Origin: Prunus persica
Taxonomy: Eukaryota > Streptophyta > Magnoliopsida > Rosales > Rosaceae
DNA: 64,000 bases
Direction: 5' to 3'
Assembly: GCF_000346465.2 (NCBI RefSeq)
Contig: NC_034014.1
Location: forward strand, 1,602,854-1,666,853
Part shown: one piece after another, positions 32,102 through 43,224 of the stretch
Layout: the number at the start of each line of letters is the position of its first letter
How positions within the stretch are numbered: the stretch's first letter is position 1
The notes under the pieces: model-generated
Database searches by the model: none
What the model was told of the DNA's origin: nothing
What the model saw: only the letters and a program-made list of their open reading frames with translations
Made by a program: the position numbers and the translations under genes

Positions 32102-32803
32102 TGTTTGTGCAAATAATCTCAAGGGAGAATATTCGCTTCTAGATCCTTCAACCTTCGATCTTCCTTCTCTCTCTTCCTCGATTCCTGTAAAAAAGACTGG
32201 AGTAAATAGACCACACCCGGGGGGTGTTGGCCAAAGGCCCTCCGATGCCTAAGTTAGTTCGAGTGTTTGTAGGAAAACAATAACTAAGCAAAGGGTACGG
32301 AGTTTTATGTAGGGTGTAAACCGGGTGGCCGGAGCCGTGTGTGGTGGCCGGAGCCGTGGGGAGAAAATATGGAGAGTGGAGAGGGAGAGAGAGCTTCGGG
32401 TCTTTTTCTCGGGTATAAGGAGTAGGTTTAGATGTACCTTGAATGATGAATGAGGTTGTCTACTTATAGGAGCCTCGGGGCTAGGGTTTCGTAGGAATCG
32501 AGTTGGGCCTGATAATATCTGAATTAAATATATATTATCTCTTAAGAAGATAATATCTGAATTAAATGATATTATCTCTTAAAAAGATAATATATGATTT
32601 AAATGATATTATCTTCTCTTTATTAGGATAATATCTTAATTAATGATATTATCTCTTTAAATAAAGATAATATCATATTAATTAAGATATTTATCACAAT
32701 TAATTAATTAGCCAGATAAACTGGTTTAATTAATTAATTAAAGAGATAATCTTCTTTTCCACGTGGCGTGCCCTGATTGGAGACGAAAATATATGCTCCC
32801 ACA
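32102..32803 (-). repeat. LTR of gag-only gypsy element (5' LTR in element orientation)
   Basis: 702 bp, nearly identical to the left LTR. Differences seen by eye: AATCTCAAGG vs AATCTCACGG, two changes near 32279-32282, and CTACTTATAG vs CTATTTATAG. The last one alters the TATA-like motif of what should be the promoter LTR. Confidence 0.92.
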
Positions 32804-32980
32804 CTGCAGATGGCCACTTTTTGCTCGATGATATTTCTACAGGAAAAGACAGATCAATAGCTTCTTCTGCTGCTGCTGGCGTTGCCTATGCAGCAATGCT
32901 AGACACTGGAAATTTTGTGCTGGCCAACCAAAATTCAACCATTCTGTGGGGCAGTTTTGATCAATCAACTGATACAATCC

Positions 32981-33214
32981 TGTTGGCGTGACTTGTGGAT
33001 ATTGACTTACTTTCCTTACACACCAAGAATTCCTATTATAATTGTAATTGATTTACTTTAATTCCTGATTTCCTACTGTAAATAGATTTAGGAATTTATT
33101 ATTTACTTGCCCATTCAAGTTTCGTTATATTATAAATATGACCTCCTACAAGGAGAAGAATACACAGAAAATTCCCACAAACAAATATCCTCTCATAGTT
33201 TTCATATTTTAGCA
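32981..33214 (+). repeat. 5' LTR of copia 1
   Basis: 234 bp with TG...CA ends, followed at once by the intact tRNA-Met primer site TGGTATCAGAGC (33215-33226). TATTATAAATATG near 33127-33139 is the likely TATA region. Confidence 0.93.
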
Positions 33215-33273
33215 TGGTATCAGAGCGGCGATCTTGGAATTGCTGACTCTAGTTTCAAACCCTAGCCGCCGCT

Positions 33274-36200
33274 ATGGGGGTTGATGATTTTTTCAACCCT
33301 CATGGAGGTAGCACCACTGACTCCATCTCTCATTCTCAACAACCATTGTTGAGTTGAGTGCCCAGATGGCTCCGCCCCTACAGATGCAGACTTTGACCCC
33401 GAACCCGATCCAGAATCAGGATCCTCTTTTGACGACCCCGACCTTCGAAGACGACCCCGACCCCGACCCCCACTCCGATGATGACCCCAACCTCGAATTT
33501 GTCTCTGATTCATACCCCGATCCCGATTTCGACTCCGACTCCGGCCCCGACTCATGCTCAGATTCCGATCCAAATTCCTACTCAACCTGTATCCTATGCA
33601 TCTTCCGCTGCACAGATTATGACTTCTAGACTAACGACCCCGACACATGGACCAAATTGTGCATATTGTGGTAATCCGAGACACACTTGTGAGACTTGTT
33701 TTAAATCGCATGGCTACCTCGATTGGTGGTCTACACTTACAGATCGAGGACAATGCAATATGACCAGTAATGATACTGGTTATGGATTCCATACTTCCGA
33801 TAAGATTGATTCCAGAAGCTTGATAATTGATTCTGGTGCAACTGATCATATGACGTTTGATCCTGATGATTTTCTGAATACTACACAACCTCGATGAACC
33901 TGTATTGCAAATGCCAATGGTGTTACTTATCCTATGACAGGGGCTGGCACTGTTGCACTCTCATCCTCTCTCACACTGTCTAATACTTTACTTGTTCCAT
34001 CTTTATCCACTAAATTGTTGTCAGTTCGTCAGCTTACTGAACAATTGAATTGTTGTGTACTCATTTACCCGAGTTTTTGTTTGCTTCAGGATATTCACAC
34101 TAAGTAGATTCTTGGTCGTGGTACTAAAAGAGGGGGGCTATATTATGTCGATGACTTCAGTCCCGGCGTGGCTAACAGTGTGACACATCCCTTTGATAGC
34201 AAACAAAAGCAAATCTGGTTGTGGCATCGTCGATTGGGACATCCGTCTTTTAGTTATATGAAGCATCTTATACCATATTTATTCTCAGGTTTCAAAGACT
34301 CCGACTTCACATGTGATACTTGTATTTTGGCCAAGAGTCACCGTATGCCCTACCCGTTGAGTACGAACAAGTGTACTACTCCATTTACGTTAATTCACTC
34401 TGATGTCTGGGGACCTTCGCCTATCACTGCTCCTTCTAGTGTTCGATGGTTTGTCATATTCATCGATGATTGTACACGGATGACATGACTTTATTTGCTG
34501 AAGAATAAAAACGAAGTGTTTTCCCGTTTTCAGTCCTTCCACAAACAGATGAAAACTCAGTTTAATGCTCAAATTCAGATTCTTCACTCAGACAATGGTG
34601 GCGAATTTTTCAATTATGACTTTCAGACTTACTTCCAACAACATGGAATTATCCATGAGACGACTTGTCCTCAGACACCACAACAAAATGGTGTTGCTGA
34701 ACGAAAGAATCGACATCTTCTTGAAACCGCCCGAGCACTTCTGATTGGCGCTCATGTTCCTCACCATCACTGGGATGATGCTATTGTCACTGCAGTTCAC
34801 CTGATCAACCGAATGCCTTCTGGTGTATTGACCTTTAAAACTCACTTACAGGTGCTTGCGCAATACAGACCTCTGCCCTCTGTTTTGGTACTCACACCCC
34901 GAATCTTTGGATGTGTGGCTTTTGTTCATCTCCACAAAAATCAACGTAGCAAACTTGATTCCTGTGCGCTTCGTTGTGTTTTTGTGGGTTATGCCACTCA
35001 TCAGAAAGGTTATCGCTGTTATCACCCTCATACCCAACGAACCTATGTCACTTTGGATGTGACCTTTCTGGAATCTGAGCTGTTCTTCCATGACCCATCA
35101 TCCAATTCTGCGCTTCAGGGGGAGATACGAAGTGAAGAGCAGAATTTGAGCAACTTGGAAAACAAAGAAATTCTCCTATGTACAGAAATGATTGATCATC
35201 CCGAGTCTGGAGCACGAGATTACTCTCTGTTGAAAAGCGACCAATCGCCCATTCATAGTGATCAATTGCCTGACCCACCTGATCCATGCAAAGATATTTC
35301 TGATCCAAGTCTCACACCTACAGATAATACAGAACAACAAGATGAAGACCCCCCTCTAACTCAACAGTACCAACAGACCAATCTCCTGAGAATATCCTTG
35401 AGGTAACTACTCCTACTAGACTTATGCATTTAGATGATAAAACTATTGGATATCAATTACCTTTCAGGCAAAATCGTGGGAAGCCACCAAACCGTTATTC
35501 AGCTGATATTGGCAAGACATCCAAGTATCCAATTACAAATCATGTATCCACTGAGAAGCTGTCTGAACCACTCAAGGCTTTTGTGCATCAGTTGTCTGCT
35601 ATCCATATTCCAACCAAGGTCTCTGAAGCATTGAAAGATCCTAAGTGGGTCCAAGCTATAAAAGAGGAGATGAAAGCTCTTGAGAAAAATCAGACTTGGA
35701 TATTGGAGACTATATCACGAGGAAAAAAGACTATCAGATGTAGATGGGTGTTTACTATAAAACACAATGCAGATGGATCTATCGAGCGATAGAAGGCAAG
35801 ACTTGTGGCAAAAGGGTATACACAGACCTATGGTATAGACTATGAAGAAACTTTTGCACCAGTTGCAAAGTTAAACACCGTCAGAGTCTTATTGTCCCTT
35901 GCAGCTAATTTGGATTGGCCACTACACCAGTTTGATGTAAAGAATGCTTTTCTACATGGAGAACTCACGGAGGAGGTGTACATGGACATCCCTTGCAGCT
36001 AATTTGGATTGGCCACTACACCAGTTTGATGTAAAGAATGGTTTTCTACATGGCGAACTCACGGAGGAGGTGTACATGGACATTCCTCCTGGATATAATA
36101 CTACTCAGACTGGAACAGTTTGCAGGTTACAAAAAGCATTGTATGGATTAAAACAGTCACCACGCGCATGGTTTGGAAGGTTCACCATGGCAATGAAGAA

Positions 36201-37236
36201 CAATGGTTTCAAACAGTGTAACTCAGATCATACTCTGTTCTTGAAACATCGAAAAGGGAAGGTAACAACATTAATAATCTATGTTGATGATATGACTATT
36301 ACTGGGAATGATAAACAGGAAATATCACAACTACAAGACTATCTGGCTATGGAGTTTGAGATGAAGGATCTAGGTGGACTCAAGTATTTCTTGGGAATTT
36401 AGGTGGCTTGATCGCAGCAAGGCATATTTCTCTTTCAAGGGAAATATGTCTTGGACTTGTTGATAGACACATGAATGCTAAATTGTAAACCTGCGGACAC
36501 TCCTATTGTTCAGAATCATCATCTTGGAGAATATCCGGATCAAGTTCCAACTAACAAAGAAAGATACCAAAGGTTAGTAGGAAGATTGATCTATTTGTCA
36601 CATACTCGACCAGACATTGCTTATGCGGTGAGCGTTGTCAGTCAATTTATGCACTCTCCAAGTGAAGACCACATGAATGCAATTCTTCGGATACTTAGAT
36701 ATTTGAAGTCTGCACCTGGAAAAGGACTTACGTTCTCAAAGCATGGTCATCTAAATATTGATGGTTATTCAGATGCAGATTAGGCAAGTAATGTAACAGA
36801 TAGAAAATCTACATCGGGTTACTTCACATTCGTGGGAGGTAATTTGGTGACATGGAGGAGCAAGAAACATAATGTAGTAGCTTTATCCAGTGCAGAAGCT
36901 GAGTTCAGAGGCATGACTAAAGGGATTTGTGAACTTCTTTGGTTAAGAAAGTTGCTTATTGAACTTGGGTATAAACCTACATCCACAATGAATCTCTTTT
37001 GTGACAACAAGGCTGCTATAGCCATTGAACAGAATCCGGTTCAGCATGATCGTACTAAACATGTTGAGGTGGATTGACACTTCATCAAACAGAAGCTTGA
37101 GGCTAAAGTGTTTCAGTTTCCTTTTGTGAAATCCGAGGATCAATTGGCGGATATTTTGACAAAGGCGATTTCCAGCAAAGCATTCCACAATTCACTAGAT
37201 CAGTTGGGCATTGGCGACATCTATGCACCAACGTGA
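33274..37236 (+). pseudogene. copia 1 polyprotein, lacks most of gag, many stops
   Basis: It begins MGVDDFFNPHGG at 33274 but soon stops, and the usual gag core is missing. The frame resumes at a Pro/Thr/Asp-rich low-complexity part and a Cys/His motif (CAYCGNPRHTCETCFK). Next are protease (DSGATDHM near 33830), integrase (LWHRRLGHPSF; HSDVWGP; SDNGGEFF), RT (YVDD near 36280) and RNase H (ALSSAEAEFRG; FCDNKAAI). Stops specific to this copy include TGA at 33895, TAG near 34105, TGA near 34486, TAG near 35790, TAG near 36400 and TAG at 36781. Stops shared with copia 2 lie near 36472 and 37076. A 94-bp tandem duplication (35895-36082) adds a frameshift. Confidence 0.92.
35895..36082 (+). repeat. 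94-bp tandem duplication inside RT of copia 1
   Basis: The segment starting TCCCTTGCAGCTAATTTGG at 35895 is repeated from 35989 with two or three substitutions. Ninety-four is not a multiple of three, so the RT frame shifts. Copia 2 has a single copy at the matching place (about 47165-47260), so the duplication is younger than the segmental duplication. Confidence 0.9.
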
Positions 37237-37243
37237 GGGGGAG

Positions 37244-37477
37244 TGTTGGCGTGACTTGTGGATATTGACTTACTTTCCTTACACACCAAGAATTCCTATT
37301 ATAATTGTAATTGATTTACTTTAATTCCTGATTTCCTACTGTAAATAGATTTTGGAATTTATTATTTACTTACCCATTCAGGTTTCGTTGTATTATAAAT
37401 ATGACCTCCTACAAGGAGAAGAATACACAGAAAATTCCCACAAACAAATATTCTCTCATAGTTTTCATATTTTAGCA
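37244..37477 (+). repeat. 3' LTR of copia 1
   Basis: 234 bp, TGTTGGCG...TTTTAGCA, directly after GTGAGGGGGAG. Three of its differences from the 5' LTR (CAGG, TTGT, ATTC variants) are also seen between the two LTRs of copia 2 and so arose before the duplication. Confidence 0.93.
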
Positions 37478-39661
37478 AATCCTACCCTCATAGACTCTTA
37501 ATAACGGAAGCAGACTCTTTGCTCGCTATACGGCAACAAATTACTCAAGAGGTAGATTCCTGTTTACACTACAATCTAGTGGAGATCTCATGCTTTATAC
37601 AACAAATTTCCCACAAGATTATCCCTATTTCAGTTATTGGAAGACCGATACTAATGGTAGTGGCTTTCAAGTCATATTCAACCACTCTGGCTCTATTTAC
37701 CTTGCTGCAAGGAATGGAACCATACTTAATGTAATATCCTCCTATACATTATCAAAGCAAGATTTATACCAGAGAGCAACTCTTGACTATGACGGAGTTT
37801 TGAGGCACTTTGTCTGCCATAAAGGCACCGGCTCAAATGCCGGAGTTTGGTCCACATTGTCCTTCATACTTTCAAATATCTGCATGAGTATCTTGCAACC
37901 GTAAGGTTTTGGTGCATGTGGGTTCAACAGCTTATGTCAACATGACCAAGGACAACCAATGTGCAAGTGTCCACCTGGTTATACCTTGATGGATCCACAT
38001 GATGTGTTGAAAGGCTGCAAACAGAACTTTGCTCCACAAAGCTGTGATGAGGCCTCAGCAGAGACCGATCTTTTCTATCTTCAAGAGATGAACAATGTGT
38101 ATTGGCAGGGATCTGAATATGACAAGTTTCAGGGCGTAACTGAGGATTGGTGCAGGCAGACTTGCCTAGCTGATTGTTACTGCACCACTGCCGGTTTCAT
38201 AAATGGGAATTGTTCTTTGAAGGGAGCCCCACTTCCCAATGGGAGGATAGACAACAGTTTTATGGGAAAAAATTTGATCAAAGTAAGGAAAGGCAACTCT
38301 ACTTCGAAATCAGCCGGAAGCGCAAATACAAAAAGGAAAGATGGGTCAACTTTGATTGTTGTTGGATCAGTGCTCCTCAGTAGCTTGGGGTTTCTCAACT
38401 TCCTCTTACCATTGATAACCTATTTGATTGTTTCTCACATCTATTCTAGAAAAGTTAAGGTGATTCAGCCTTGTCCAGTCATGCAGGGCATGAATTTGAA
38501 GTGTTTCACTTATGAGGAGTTAAAAGAAGCCACAAACGAATTCGAGGAAGAACTAGGACGGGGCGCATCGGCAACAGCTTTTAAAGGAAAGTTTTCGTCT
38601 GATAATGGCAAGTGTGTTGCTGTCAAAATTTTAGATGCTAAGGTTAGAGATAACGAGTTGGAATTCAATGCTGAGGTGAGTGCAATTGGCAGAATACATC
38701 ACAAGAATTTAGTCCAATTACTTGGATTTTGTAACGAGGGACATCACCGAATTCTTGTGTATGAGTTTATGAGCAATGGCTCTCTAGCAAGCTTCCTCTT
38801 TAGAGAGTCAATGCCAAACTGGTATCAAAAATGGAAAATTGCCTTGGGAATTGCAAGAGGGCTTTTGTATTTGCACGAGGAATGCGGCAGCCAAATTGTA
38901 CATTGTGACATTAAGCCTCAAAACATTCTTCTTAATGACTATTTCACAGCAAGAATTTCTGACTTCGGATTAGCCAAGCTTTTGAAAATAGACCAGACTC
39001 GAATTAGGACTGCAATCAGGGAACAAAAGGGTATGTGGCTCCCGAATGGTTCAAAAACTTGGCTATCACAGTGAAGGTGGATGTTTACAGCTTTGGCATT
39101 TTGCTATTGGAGATTATTTGCTGCAGGAAGAAATTTGAAGAAGAGGCTGAGGATGAAAATCAAATGATATTAGCTGATTGGCCATATGATTTCTATAAGC
39201 AAAAGAAAATGCATCTTCTGTTGCAGAATGATGCTGAGGCAATGGAAGACATCAAGGAGATGGAGAAGTATGTGATGATTGCAATATTGTGTATCAAGAA
39301 GGATCCATTACTAAGACCCACCATGAAGAAAGTTACATTGATGCTTGAAGGTACTGTTGAAGTCTCAATTCCACCTGATCCATCCTGATCATTCATAAAT
39401 TCAGGATCGTCTTCCTTGTAAAATTCTGTACTTTTGTATGTTTGATCATCAAGGACTCCTGTTCAAACTGTCATGCTTGGAACCCTAACTAAAAGTAGGG
39501 TAATGAGTGTATAATAATTATAAGTACCAATTGAGATGTCTCAATAGGATAATTTCTTTTTTGTGCTACACTCAAGTAAAAAGTTTCTGTTACAAATTTT
39601 CTTCTTCGAAAAAGTTGCATATTTGAGGCGAGGCATTTTTAGTCCGCTATACAAGGTGTAA

Positions 39662-40640
39662 GGCTCAGTTTGGAATTGCTGTCACTTTTAAAAAAAGTTG
39701 ATTCTGCTGTGTTTTGAAAATAATTAACTGAAAAGTAAAGCACTCCATATTTGGTAAACAATATTTTTAAAGTGCTGTTAGTACGAAAAGCAATGTCAAA
39801 ACCGTTTGGTAAATTTTAATATAAAATTGTTGTAACTGTGAATAATGACTAAAATAGACATGATGTTAAAAGTGTTATGTACTAATCATGTGGTGGTAGT
39901 GGTAGTGGTGGAGTGGTGGAGTGGTGGAGTGGAGGTAATGGTGGTGATGAAGGCGGAGTTGGTGGTGGTGGTGGTTGTAGTGGCAGCATGGTGGTGGTTG
40001 TGGTGTTGGTTGTGGAGGTGGTAGTGGATGTGGAGATGGTTGTGGAGGTGGTAGTGGATGTGGAGATTTTGGAGGAGGAGGTGGTTGTGGTGGTCGTGCT
40101 GGTGGTGGTGGTGGTGGAGGTGGAGGTGGAGGAGGTGGTGGTGAAGGTGGTGGTGGTGGTGGTGGTGGCAGAGGATGAGGAGGAGAAGGATGTGGTGGTG
40201 GTGGTGGTGGCGGTGGTTGTAGAGGTAGTGAATGTGGTGGTGCAAGTGGAGGAGTTGGATGTGGGAGTGGAGGTGGTGAAGGTGGTGGAGGAGGTGGTGG
40301 TTGTGGTGGTGGTGGCAGAGGATGAGGAGGAGAAGGATGTGGAGGTAGTGAATGTGGTGGTGCAAGTGGTGGAGTTGGATGTGGAAGTGGAGGTGTGTCA
40401 TTTTTTAAAATGAATGATTGTATTTTGGGAATTAAAAAAACGCATTAAAAGTTCATCTATGCTTCTTTTGAAAGCTGCTTTGAAAAGCAACCCAGAGCCT
40501 GCTTTTAAAAGATGCTGTCAAAAGGCCAATGCTTTTAAAATAATCAGGATATTTTATTTTTGACCAAACACCTTAAACTACTTAACTTTAAAGTGAAGCA
40601 GGTTTTTGACGGAAAAAAGCAATCCCAAACGGGGCAAGCC
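39662..40640. mobile_element. putative TIR element carrying a GGT minisatellite, unit 1
   Basis: The left end GGCTCAGTTTGGAATTGCTG and right end AATCCCAAACGGGGCAAGCC are imperfect inverted repeats. Further inside, TTTTAAAAAAAGTTGATTCTG and AAAGCAGGCTCTGGGTTGCT-like text (on the opposite strand) recall widespread plant hAT-type MITEs. No convincing 8-bp duplication was found, so the ends are approximate. The middle 0.5 kb is the GGT/GGA array. Confidence 0.5.
39895..40395. repeat. GGT/GGA-rich minisatellite, unit 1
   Basis: About 500 bp made almost only of GGT, GGA, GTG and AGT trinucleotides, with longer repeated phrases such as AGTGAATGTGGTGGTGCAAG and GAGGAGAAGGATGTGG. Long open frames (Val/Gly-rich on plus, His- or Pro-rich on minus) result from the lack of stop-forming triplets and are not taken as genes. 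The copy at 51040-51550 has the same phrases with indels. Confidence 0.85.
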
Positions 40641-41296
40641 AAGACTACTAATTCTTATTGAGCCAGAATATTCTATCAAAAATACAAGTACTAAATATCA
40701 TTCAAGCATAATAATCAATCTCAAAACATAAAATACTTATTCAACATCAAAAGAAAAACTCAATTCATGCATCCCACTCCTCATCAAAAAACATAAAATA
40801 CTATGATTTTCGGCATTTATGTGTGGACTTTAGTGTTATGTTTGGGTTTTATGGATATTTTGTTGTTTGGGAAAAAAAAACATATATATATATATATATA
40901 TATATGAATCTAGCACAAAGAGAATTGCATACCAAAGAGAGACGCTTCAATTTATGGAGAGAATTTATACTGAAAATACCATCTTTTATTTATGTAAGAG
41001 AAAATAAAAAAAGAAAATACCATTTTTTCGCTGTTCATTTTTTGATGCAATGTTGTTAACAAGTGGGGTTGACATGATATCTTTTACTGTCAAACGGAGA
41101 TTTTGGGAAGCGAGTTTGCAGCACATTGGCCTTTTATTTATGCTCAAAGTTATACATTGACAAGAAAGCAAGTTTTGAGTAGCTTAATGAAACCTTATTC
41201 ACTAGGATGACAAGGAAAGTGATGATATAAATAGAACAGAGAGACAAATGAAACGAAATGATACAACAACAATTATACATATTTATAGTATTGAAC

Positions 41297-42784
41297 TTAT
41301 GAAAGAGGAGGTGGAGCTGAGACTTCAACAGTTCCTTCAAGCATCAGTGTGACTTTCTTCATGGTGGGTCTGAGTGATGGATCCTCCTGAATGCACCATA
41401 TTGCAATCATCACATACTTCTCCATCTCGTTGATGTCATTGATTTCCTCCTCATCATTCTTGAAGAGCCAGTGCAGCTTCTTTTGCATATAGCAATCATA
41501 TGCCCAATCAGCTAGTATCATTTCATCTTCATTGTCTGCCACTTCTACAAAATGCTTCCGGCAGAAAATAATCTCTAACAACAAAATGCCATAGCTGTAA
41601 ACATCAACCTTGACTGTGATAGGTAAGCTTCTGAACCATTCAGGGGCCACATACCCTCTGGTTCCCCTGATAGCAGTCATGCTTCGAGTCTGGTCCAATC
41701 TCAAAAGCTTCGCTAATCCGAAGTCAGAAATTCTTGCTGTGAAACAGTCATCAAGAAGAATGTTTTGAGGCTTGATGTCACAATGAACAATTTGGCTGCT
41801 GCATTCCTCATGCAAATACAAAAGCCCACTTGCAATTCCCAAGGCAATTTGCCTTCTCTGGTACCAGTTTGGCATTGATTCTCCAAAGAGTAAGCCTGCT
41901 AGAGAGCCATTGCTCATAAACTCATATACAAGAATTCGGTGCTCCCCCTCGTTACAAAATCCAAGTAGCTGGACTAAATTTCGGTGATTTGTTCTGCCAA
42001 TAGCACTCATTTCAGCTTTGAATTCCAAATCATTTTCTCTGACCTTAGCGTCTAAACGTTTGACAGCAACACACCTTCCAGTATCAGACGCTAAAACTCC
42101 TTTAAAAACTGTTGCAGAAGCACCACGTCCTATTTCGTCCTTGAATTCGTTCGTAACTTTTTTTAGCTCCTCATAAGTGAAATCCTTCAAATTCATGCCT
42201 GACATGACTGGGTGAGGTTGAGTGACCTTTGCTTTTCTAGAATAGACGCGAGAAACAACCAAATAGGTTATTAATGGTAAGAGGATGTTCAGGAACCCCA
42301 AGCTACTCATGAGCACTGATCCAACAAGTATCAGAGTTGAATTATCTTTCTCTTTTGTGATTGCACCTCCACCTGACCTTAAAGTAGAGTTGTCTTTCCC
42401 AAATTTGATCAGAGCTTTTGCATTAACACTAGGGCCAATCATCCCATTCGAAAAAGGAAGTCTCTTCTTGAAACAGTGTCCACCGGAGTTGACAATTGCA
42501 ACAGCACAAAAACAATCATCTAGGCAATTCTGTCTGCACCAATTCTCAGTTACCTCCGTAAAATGCTCATAATCTCCAAGTGGAAAATTTGTGTTTTGCA
42601 TGACTTCAAAGTCAAAAAGATGCTCTGGTGAGACCTGGTCACAACTTTGTGGAACAAAGTTTTGTTTACATCCTTTGCGCACATCGTTTGGATCAATAGA
42701 GGTGTAACCACGAGGGCAGTCGCAAATTGGTCCTTCATCTCCAAGCCTACATAAGCTGTTGATTCCACATGCACCACGGCCCAT
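41297..42784 (-). pseudogene. kinase gene B, N-terminally truncated LECRK (495 aa frame)
   Basis: The frame MGRGACGINSLC... is nearly identical to residues 298-792 of gene C and keeps the EGF-like and PAN-like parts, the transmembrane helix (about B residues 150-178) and a complete kinase with GRGASATVFKG, VAVKRLD, HCDIKPQN, DFG and GYVAPEW. The signal peptide and the whole B-lectin domain are gone. At 42784/42785 the sequence jumps from within the EGF-coding region to the CGCCCTAAAAGAAGCATTTT text that lies upstream of A and C, i.e. a deletion of about 0.97 kb joined the gene body to its own upstream region. An ATG at the junction keeps the frame open, so a short product is conceivable, but without a leader it should not reach the membrane normally. 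Confidence 0.85.
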
Positions 42785-42815
42785 CGCCCTAAAAGAAGCA
42801 TTTTTGTTTTTACAA

Positions 42816-43224
42816 CAGCATCTACAATCATGCTCTTTATTTTTTAGTTAAAATTTAGCTAAAAATACACAAAAGTTATTTTAGGAGCTCTCTATAAAAT
42901 TTCAACTTCAATCATACTCTCTAGTTTAGGGAGTCGTAAATGCTAGAATTATATTTTAATTCAACATAAATGGTCCATCTATATGAAAAAAATAATATAA
43001 AAATGGACAATATTGATTAAAGGTTTAAAAATATTCATTAAATAGGGTAGCATTAAATTATAGGGAGCCACTAAGAGTTCATTATCTCTCCTCATATTTA
43101 GGAGTTCCTAGAGGTCTCTCTATTTTAGGAGCTGGATAGGGAGCATGGTTGGAGATGAATTTTCTTACTTCCTCCCTAAATTTTATCTAAGAATGTGGTT
43201 TAAAGAAACCATTGTAAATGCTCT
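42816..43224. mobile_element. MITE (AGAGCATCTACAATC type), unit 2 copy
   Basis: Same 409-bp element and position as 24751-25159. The left terminus is ACAGCATCTACAATCATGCT here. Duplicated together with the unit rather than independently inserted. Confidence 0.7.

Larger units (their letters stand above)
26058..32803 (-). mobile_element. Ty3/gypsy-type gag-only LTR retrotransposon (TR-GAG-like), 6746 bp
   Basis: Two 702-bp LTRs (26058-26759 and 32102-32803) differ at only about four positions by eye. They have TG...CA ends and are flanked by the 5-bp target duplication CTGCA (26053-26057 and 32804-32808). The element reads on the minus strand: 5' LTR on the right, primer-binding region TTTGGTGCTTTCATTG just after it, gag (32005 to 29792), then no protease, RT, RNase H or integrase at all. 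Where pol would be there is a 40-bp tandem array and a region with a plus-strand TATA box and a decayed antisense reading frame. A G-rich tract (AGCTGGGGGGCATT on the minus strand) precedes the 3' LTR. It fits the published class of gag-only terminal-repeat retrotransposons. It would need an autonomous gypsy partner for reverse transcription and integration. Confidence 0.9.
32981..37477 (+). mobile_element. Ty1/copia element in P1 (copia 1), 4497 bp
   Basis: LTRs of 234 bp (32981-33214 and 37244-37477) begin TGTTGGCG and end TTTTAGCA, and are flanked by AATCC (32976-32980 and 37478-37482). The primer site TGGTATCAGAGC at 33215 matches plant initiator tRNA-Met. The polypurine tract GAGGGGGAG lies before the 3' LTR. 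About five LTR differences (roughly 2%) were counted by eye. A copy at the identical base position exists in P2. Confidence 0.95.
25747..39421 (+). pseudogene. LECRK-like kinase pseudogene P1, split by two retrotransposons
   Basis: Coding pieces lie at 25747-26057, 32809-32980 and 37483-39421; together they follow the plan of genes A and D. They carry a signal-peptide-like segment (YFILFLFVPCSTTA), B-lectin (MLDTGNFVLANQNS), EGF-like (MCKCPPGYTLMDPHD), PAN-like (WCRQTCLADCYCTTAGF), a transmembrane helix and kinase (GRGASATAFKG, HCDIKPQN, DFG). Breaks: a 4-bp deletion near 25915, a 6.75-kb gag element at 26058, a copia element at 32981, TAG at 37491-37493, TAA at 37902-37904, a frameshift in the activation loop near 39018-39035, and TGA at 39386-39388. 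The TAG, TAA, activation-loop frameshift and copia are shared with P2, so the gene was dead before duplication. The start region is rearranged: the usual ATG is missing and 32 bp of downstream coding text are repeated upstream. Confidence 0.93.
21575..40966. repeat. segmental duplication unit 1 (gene A + P1)
   Basis: The left edge ATACTGAAAATACCATC at 21575 is the same as at 40967 and 52137, and homology runs on from there through the minus-strand kinase, the inter-gene region and the plus-strand pseudogene to the GGT-rich block and (TA)n. This unit is about 8.2 kb longer than unit 2. The difference is explained by the 6.75-kb gag element, a 0.36-kb MITE, a 94-bp duplication in the copia element and the roughly 1-kb deletion in gene B. 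Confidence 0.9.
39422..40966. other. 3' flank of P1: TIR-like element with GGT block, (TA)n
   Basis: No gene. The first 240 bp are the 3' flank of the dead kinase. A TIR-like element with an internal GGT-rich block occupies about 39662-40640, and (TA)n lies at about 40881-40905. The whole stretch is duplicated at 50593-52136. Confidence 0.6.

Noticed and set aside
30257..32116. Plus-strand frames opposite the gag-only element's gag
   Set aside because: Shadow frames of the gag gene with no recognisable content; the antisense candidate kept lies elsewhere (27567-28083).
39886..40413. Long Val/Gly-rich (plus) and His-rich (minus) open frames
   Set aside because: Pure consequence of a GGT/GGA array that cannot form stop codons in several frames; no start context, no domain, and indels between the two copies ignore the frame.
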